This document shows positions 8,193-11,075 of a stretch of 11,075 bases of DNA, piece by piece. Under the pieces are notes generated by a model. That model did not search any database and had not been told where the DNA came from. It worked only from the letters and a program-made list of their open reading frames with translations. The stretch's first letter is position 1, and each line of letters starts with the position of its first letter. This DNA comes from Lentzea sp. (GTDB lineage: Bacteria; Actinomycetota; Actinomycetes; Mycobacteriales; Pseudonocardiaceae), in the NCBI GenBank assembly GCA_030146905.1, contig JASLAV010000020.1:1-11075 (forward strand). The letters are read 5' to 3'. The translations under genes were made by a program, and so were the position numbers.

Positions 8193-8211
8193 ACGTGCGC
8201 GCGGCGTCGTC
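8189..8211 (+). promoter_or_regulatory. 7-bp inverted repeat before a possible P450 promoter -10
   Basis: GACGACG (8189-8195) and CGTCGTC (8205-8211) are exact inverted copies around a 9-bp GC spacer. They are followed at once by TATTGT (8214-8219), the best -10-like hexamer upstream of the P450. The nearest -35-like box (TGACGA, 8188-8193) is 20 bp away, slightly too far. This could be an operator or a 5'-leader hairpin. Confidence 0.3.
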
Positions 8212-8277
8212 GTTATTGTCCGTTCCTGTGGTCATCAGCAACCACCTCACCCTTTCCGCCGAAGGGACACCCACCTC

Positions 8278-9585
8278 ATGAGGGACGTCTTGCAGTCAGC
8301 GACAGACGTCCGGTCCCGTGTGACCGGATGGATGGGGCGGAGGTTCCTCGCGCACCTCTCCAAGACCGGCTTCGACCTCGGATCGTCGTGGTTCGTGCCC
8401 TCCCGCGTGCTGGCGCCGCTGCGCCGCAACGGCTTGGACCCGGTGCCTGAACTCGCGCGGATGCAGGCGCAGGGCCCGGTCACGCGGTTGCCGCTGCCGG
8501 TCACGGTGTGGCTCGTGACGGGCTACGAGGCGTCGAAGCAGGTGCTGGTGGACGCCGACGCGTTCAGCAACGACTTCGGCCACCTCAGGGAGCTCGGCCT
8601 GTTCGCCGACGAGGCGCCCGGCGGGCTCGGGTTCAGCGACCCGCCGGAGCACACGCGGCTGCGCAAGGTCCTGACGCCGGAGTTCACGATGCGGCGGCTC
8701 TCGCGGCTGGTGCCGCGCATCGAGGCCATCGTGGCGGACCAGCTCGACCTGATGTCCATGAAGGACGGTGCGGTCGACCTCGTCGAGCACTTCGCGATGC
8801 CCGTGCCCGCGCTCACCATCTGCGAGCTGCTGGGCGTGCCCGCGAGCGAGCGCGAGGAGTTCCAGCGGCGCAGCGTCTCGCGGTTCGACCTCGGTGGTGC
8901 CGCCACGACGTCGTTGTCCGCGGTGTCCGAGTCGATCGTGTACTTCCGCGAGCTGGTGCGCGCCCAGCGCCAGGCCCCCAACGACGGCCTGCTCGGCGAG
9001 CTCATCCGCAAGCACGGTGACGAGCTGGACGACGACGAGCTCGCCGGCCTGGCCGACGGGCTGCTCACCGGCGGGTTCGAGACGACGGCGAGCATGATCT
9101 CGCTCGGCACGCTCGCCATGCTGCGCTCCCCCGAGCTGGTCGACCGCGTGCGGTCCGGCGACGAGGCCGTCAACGGCGTGGTCGACGAGCTGCTGCGGCA
9201 CCAGAGCGTCGTGCAGGTGGCGTTCCTGCGCATCGCACGGCGGGACGTGGAGATCGCCGGGACGAAGGTGAAGGCGGGCGACATCGTGGCGTGCTCGCTG
9301 TCGCAGGCCAACCGCGACCCGAGCGTCTACTCCGACCCCGACGCGATCAACCCGGAGCGGTCGGCGGGCCAGCACCTCGCGTTCGGCTACGGCGCCCACC
9401 GGTGCATCGGCGCCGAGCTCGCCAAGATGGAGCTGCGGATCGCCTACCCGGCGCTCGTCCGCCGGTTCCCCGAGATGCGCCTCGCGGTCGACCCCGGCGC
9501 GCTGTCGTTCCGCAAGCTCTCGATCGTCTACGGGCTGCACTCGCTGCCGGTCCACCTGGGCGCCCACACCAGCCCGATCCTGTAA
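8278..9585 (+). CDS. Cytochrome P450 (soluble bacterial class I type)
   Basis: This is a heme monooxygenase that oxidises a small organic substrate with electrons from a ferredoxin and reductase; the substrate is unknown. Seen in the 435 residues: C-helix PPEHTRLRK (122-130) with the heme-propionate His/Arg. I-helix GGFETTAS (265-272) with the Glu-Thr acid/alcohol pair. K-helix ELLR (304-307, ExxR). Heme loop FGYGAHRCIG (369-378) with Cys376 as iron ligand, followed by AELAKMEL. There is no membrane anchor. An N-terminal stretch of about 60 residues before the usual P450 start (GRRFLAHL, GSSWFVPSRVL) is longer than in many actinobacterial P450s. ATG 8278 has AAGGGA at 8262-8267, 10 nt upstream. 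No ferredoxin or reductase gene is adjacent, so redox partners must come from elsewhere. I did not assign a CYP family. Confidence 0.96.
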   Translation: MRDVLQSATDVRSRVTGWMGRRFLAHLSKTGFDLGSSWFVPSRVLAPLRRNGLDPVPELARMQAQGPVTRLPLPVTVWLVTGYEASKQVLVDADAFSNDFGHLRELGLFADEAPGGLGFSDPPEHTRLRKVLTPEFTMRRLSRLVPRIEAIVADQLDLMSMKDGAVDLVEHFAMPVPALTICELLGVPASEREEFQRRSVSRFDLGGAATTSLSAVSESIVYFRELVRAQRQAPNDGLLGELIRKHGDELDDDELAGLADGLLTGGFETTASMISLGTLAMLRSPELVDRVRSGDEAVNGVVDELLRHQSVVQVAFLRIARRDVEIAGTKVKAGDIVACSLSQANRDPSVYSDPDAINPERSAGQHLAFGYGAHRCIGAELAKMELRIAYPALVRRFPEMRLAVDPGALSFRKLSIVYGLHSLPVHLGAHTSPIL

Positions 9586-9595
9586 CCCGCGATGC

Positions 9596-9628
9596 GACGA
9601 GGCCACCCGGTGCCCGGGTGGCCTCGTC
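9596..9628. terminator. Bidirectional terminator, 15-bp perfect stem
   Basis: GACGAGGCCACCCGG (9596-9610) and CCGGGTGGCCTCGTC (9614-9628) are exact inverted copies around a TGC loop. The hairpin lies 10 nt after the P450 stop (TAA 9583-9585) and 5 nt beyond the convergent permease stop (9634-9636). There is no U-tract on either side, as is usual for very stable actinomycete terminators. Confidence 0.88.
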
Positions 9629-9633
9629 CGCGT

Positions 9634-11075
9634 TCACTCCCGCAGGCCGATGGTGTCGATCGGCGTGCCCCGCAACGACAACCGCGTCGAGATCGCGATC
9701 GACACCACGCCCAGCACCGCCGCTCCGGCGAGCGTGCCCAGGTAGACGCCGATCGGCCCGGAGGGCAGCGGGCTCCCGGTCGTGCCGATCGCCAGGACGG
9801 CCAACGGCACCGCGGCCACCGCCGTGCCCAGCACCGCCGCGAGACCGACGGTCAGCAGGGCCTCCGTCCGCATCATCCTGATCACCTGCCTGCGTCCGGT
9901 CCCGACCAGGCGGAGCAGCGCGAACTCGCGGCGCCGTGCCGCCGTGGACATCACGAGCGCGTTCGACACCGAGATCGCCACGTAGCCCAGGATCACGCCC
10001 ACGGCGACCAGGTTGAGCAGGAACTGCGTCCGCTCCTCGCTCCGGTCCTGCGCGGCCACCCGTTCGGTCACCTGGACACCGGGATAGCGGCTGGAGAGGT
10101 CGCGCAGCGCGGCCGCGTTGCCCGACTTCACGAGCACCGCGCTGTCCAACCCGGCCGCGGTGTGGGCGCGGGCGTCGGCGGCCGGGAGCACGTAGTCGCC
10201 GAACGCGAGGTCGTGCCGGTAGGTCGCGACGACCCGCAGCTTGGCCGGTTGGCCGTCGGCGTACCAGAACTCGACGGTGTCGCCGATGCCCTTGCCCTCC
10301 CACTTCGCGTGGTCGGCGCCCAGCGCCACCGTGCCGGTGGTGAGGTCGGCCAGGTTCCCCTGCACGACACCGAGGTCGACGGTGTCGCGGGCCGTCGCGT
10401 CGAGGCCGTTGGCCGCCCTGCTCTGGACCTCGACGCTGTCAGCGGTCCTGCTCGCGGTGATCACCTGCGTGCGCACCAGCGACGTCGTCGTGACGCCCTG
10501 CTGCCGCAGCGCCTCCGCGACCTCCGGCGACACGCCCGTCACGCCGGTGATGACGTGGTCGGCGGTGATGGACCGGGTCGCCTCCTGCTGCACGGCGGCG
10601 GTGAACGTCGTCTGGCTGTAGAAGTTCACGACGGCGAACCCGATCGCGAGCATCAACGGCGTCACCGCCGCCGCCAGCCTGCGCGAGTTCTTGACCACGT
10701 TGGCCGCCGCCAGGTACCCGCTCAGCCCGTTGCGGCTGAGCACCGGCGCGATCAGCCTGACCGCGCCACCGATCACCCGCGGGCCGGCCAGTGCGAGCCC
10801 GATGATCAGCACCAGGGCCGCCATCACCGACATCGCCGCGCCGAGCTGGCCGCGCAGGAACAACGGCACCGTGGTCGCGCCCAGCCCGATCGCCATCAGC
10901 ACCCAGCCCGCGACCAGGCGGATCCTGCCGACGTCGCGCCGCTGGACGGCGGCCTCCCCCAGCGCCTCGACGGGGTTGATCGACGACGGCCGCCGCGACG
11001 CGCTCCACGCGGCCAGCCGTGCCGCGCCGACCCCGAGCACCAGTGCCGCGACCAGCGGGATCGGGCTGATCGACA
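9634..11075 (-). CDS. FtsX/MacB-like ABC transporter permease (partial, N-terminus beyond right edge)
   Basis: This is the membrane subunit of an ABC transporter of the FtsX/MacB/LolCDE group, which moves or extracts lipids, peptides or drugs, or signals across the membrane, without a classical channel. About 479 residues are visible. The last part of one FtsX domain (PIPLVAALVLGVGAARL, then SSINPVEALGEA) enters from the edge. Hydrophobic segments follow (WVLMAIGLGATTVPLFL; AAMSVMAALVLIIGLALAG). The second FtsX domain has a membrane segment (AVTPLMLAIGFAVVNF), an outside domain of about 190 residues, and three further segments. Between the first two of these is the family's coupling region RRREFALLRLVGTGRRQVI. 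The frame stays open to 11075; the GTG at 11040 is internal, not the start. Typical two-FtsX permeases have about 800-850 residues, so roughly half is missing. The ATPase partner should lie to the right, outside the window. Confidence 0.92.
   Translation of the reverse strand, partial: SISPIPLVAALVLGVGAARLAAWSASRRPSSINPVEALGEAAVQRRDVGRIRLVAGWVLMAIGLGATTVPLFLRGQLGAAMSVMAALVLIIGLALAGPRVIGGAVRLIAPVLSRNGLSGYLAAANVVKNSRRLAAAVTPLMLAIGFAVVNFYSQTTFTAAVQQEATRSITADHVITGVTGVSPEVAEALRQQGVTTTSLVRTQVITASRTADSVEVQSRAANGLDATARDTVDLGVVQGNLADLTTGTVALGADHAKWEGKGIGDTVEFWYADGQPAKLRVVATYRHDLAFGDYVLPAADARAHTAAGLDSAVLVKSGNAAALRDLSSRYPGVQVTERVAAQDRSEERTQFLLNLVAVGVILGYVAISVSNALVMSTAARRREFALLRLVGTGRRQVIRMMRTEALLTVGLAAVLGTAVAAVPLAVLAIGTTGSPLPSGPIGVYLGTLAGAAVLGVVSIAISTRLSLRGTPIDTIGLRE

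Noticed and set aside
8187..8450. Small frame starting MTTCARRRR upstream of the P450, considered as a Cys/Arg leader peptide
   Set aside because: There is no convincing ribosome binding site, and the frame runs on into the P450 gene rather than ending as a short leader would; kept only as a weak possibility.
8296..9606. 436-codon minus-strand open frame opposite the P450
   Set aside because: It is a shadow of the P450, with a composition-driven His/Arg/Gly-rich product and no motif.

Overview
The window is very GC-rich, with strong G/C third-position bias, GTG starts and long antisense shadow frames. Its protein types (paired ABC-F ATPases, a soluble class I cytochrome P450, DUF899, an FtsX/MacB-type permease) fit a high-GC actinomycete. 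A Pseudonocardiales-like genome (Lentzea, Saccharothrix or Amycolatopsis type) is my guess from protein flavour only; no rRNA or marker gene is present to prove it. There are no tRNAs, CRISPR arrays, insertion sequences or clear attachment sites.

Layout, left to right. (1) Positions 1-3052, minus strand: a three-gene hydrolase operon read right to left. It holds a patatin-like phospholipase, an alpha/beta hydrolase coupled by a GTGA overlap, and an amidase-signature enzyme running off the left edge. The middle gene carries two opposite frameshifts, so as given it is broken. (2) 3053-3279: a divergent regulatory region. It has an inverted repeat by the phospholipase start and, on the plus strand, a possible 10-codon leader peptide whose stop codon sits in a GC hairpin loop. 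(3) 3280-6457, plus strand: two complete, non-identical ABC-F ATPases whose genes overlap by 8 bp, followed by a U-tract-less hairpin. (4) 6534-7283, plus strand: a DUF899 thioredoxin-like protein. (5) 7284-8033, minus strand: a class I SAM-dependent methyltransferase. It converges on DUF899 with no intergenic base, and one TGATCA palindrome supplies both stop codons. (6) 8034-8277: a divergent intergenic region with direct and inverted repeats. (7) 8278-9585, plus strand: a complete cytochrome P450. (8) 9596-9628: a 15-bp perfect-stem terminator shared with the convergent gene. (9) 9634-11075, minus strand: the C-terminal part of an FtsX/MacB-like ABC transporter permease, entering from the right edge.

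How the genes work together. The most coherent unit is the leader plus the ABC-F pair, which looks like a translation-linked antibiotic resistance or ribosome-rescue operon under possible leader-peptide attenuation. The hydrolase operon looks like a lipid/ester/amide scavenging or detoxification unit of unknown substrate. The methyltransferase, P450 and permease are single transcription units. No polyketide synthase, NRPS or terpene core enzyme is visible, so I do not call this a biosynthetic cluster. I found no clear-cut novel system; the best leads are the ABC-F leader, the tandem ABC-F arrangement and the repeats upstream of the P450.
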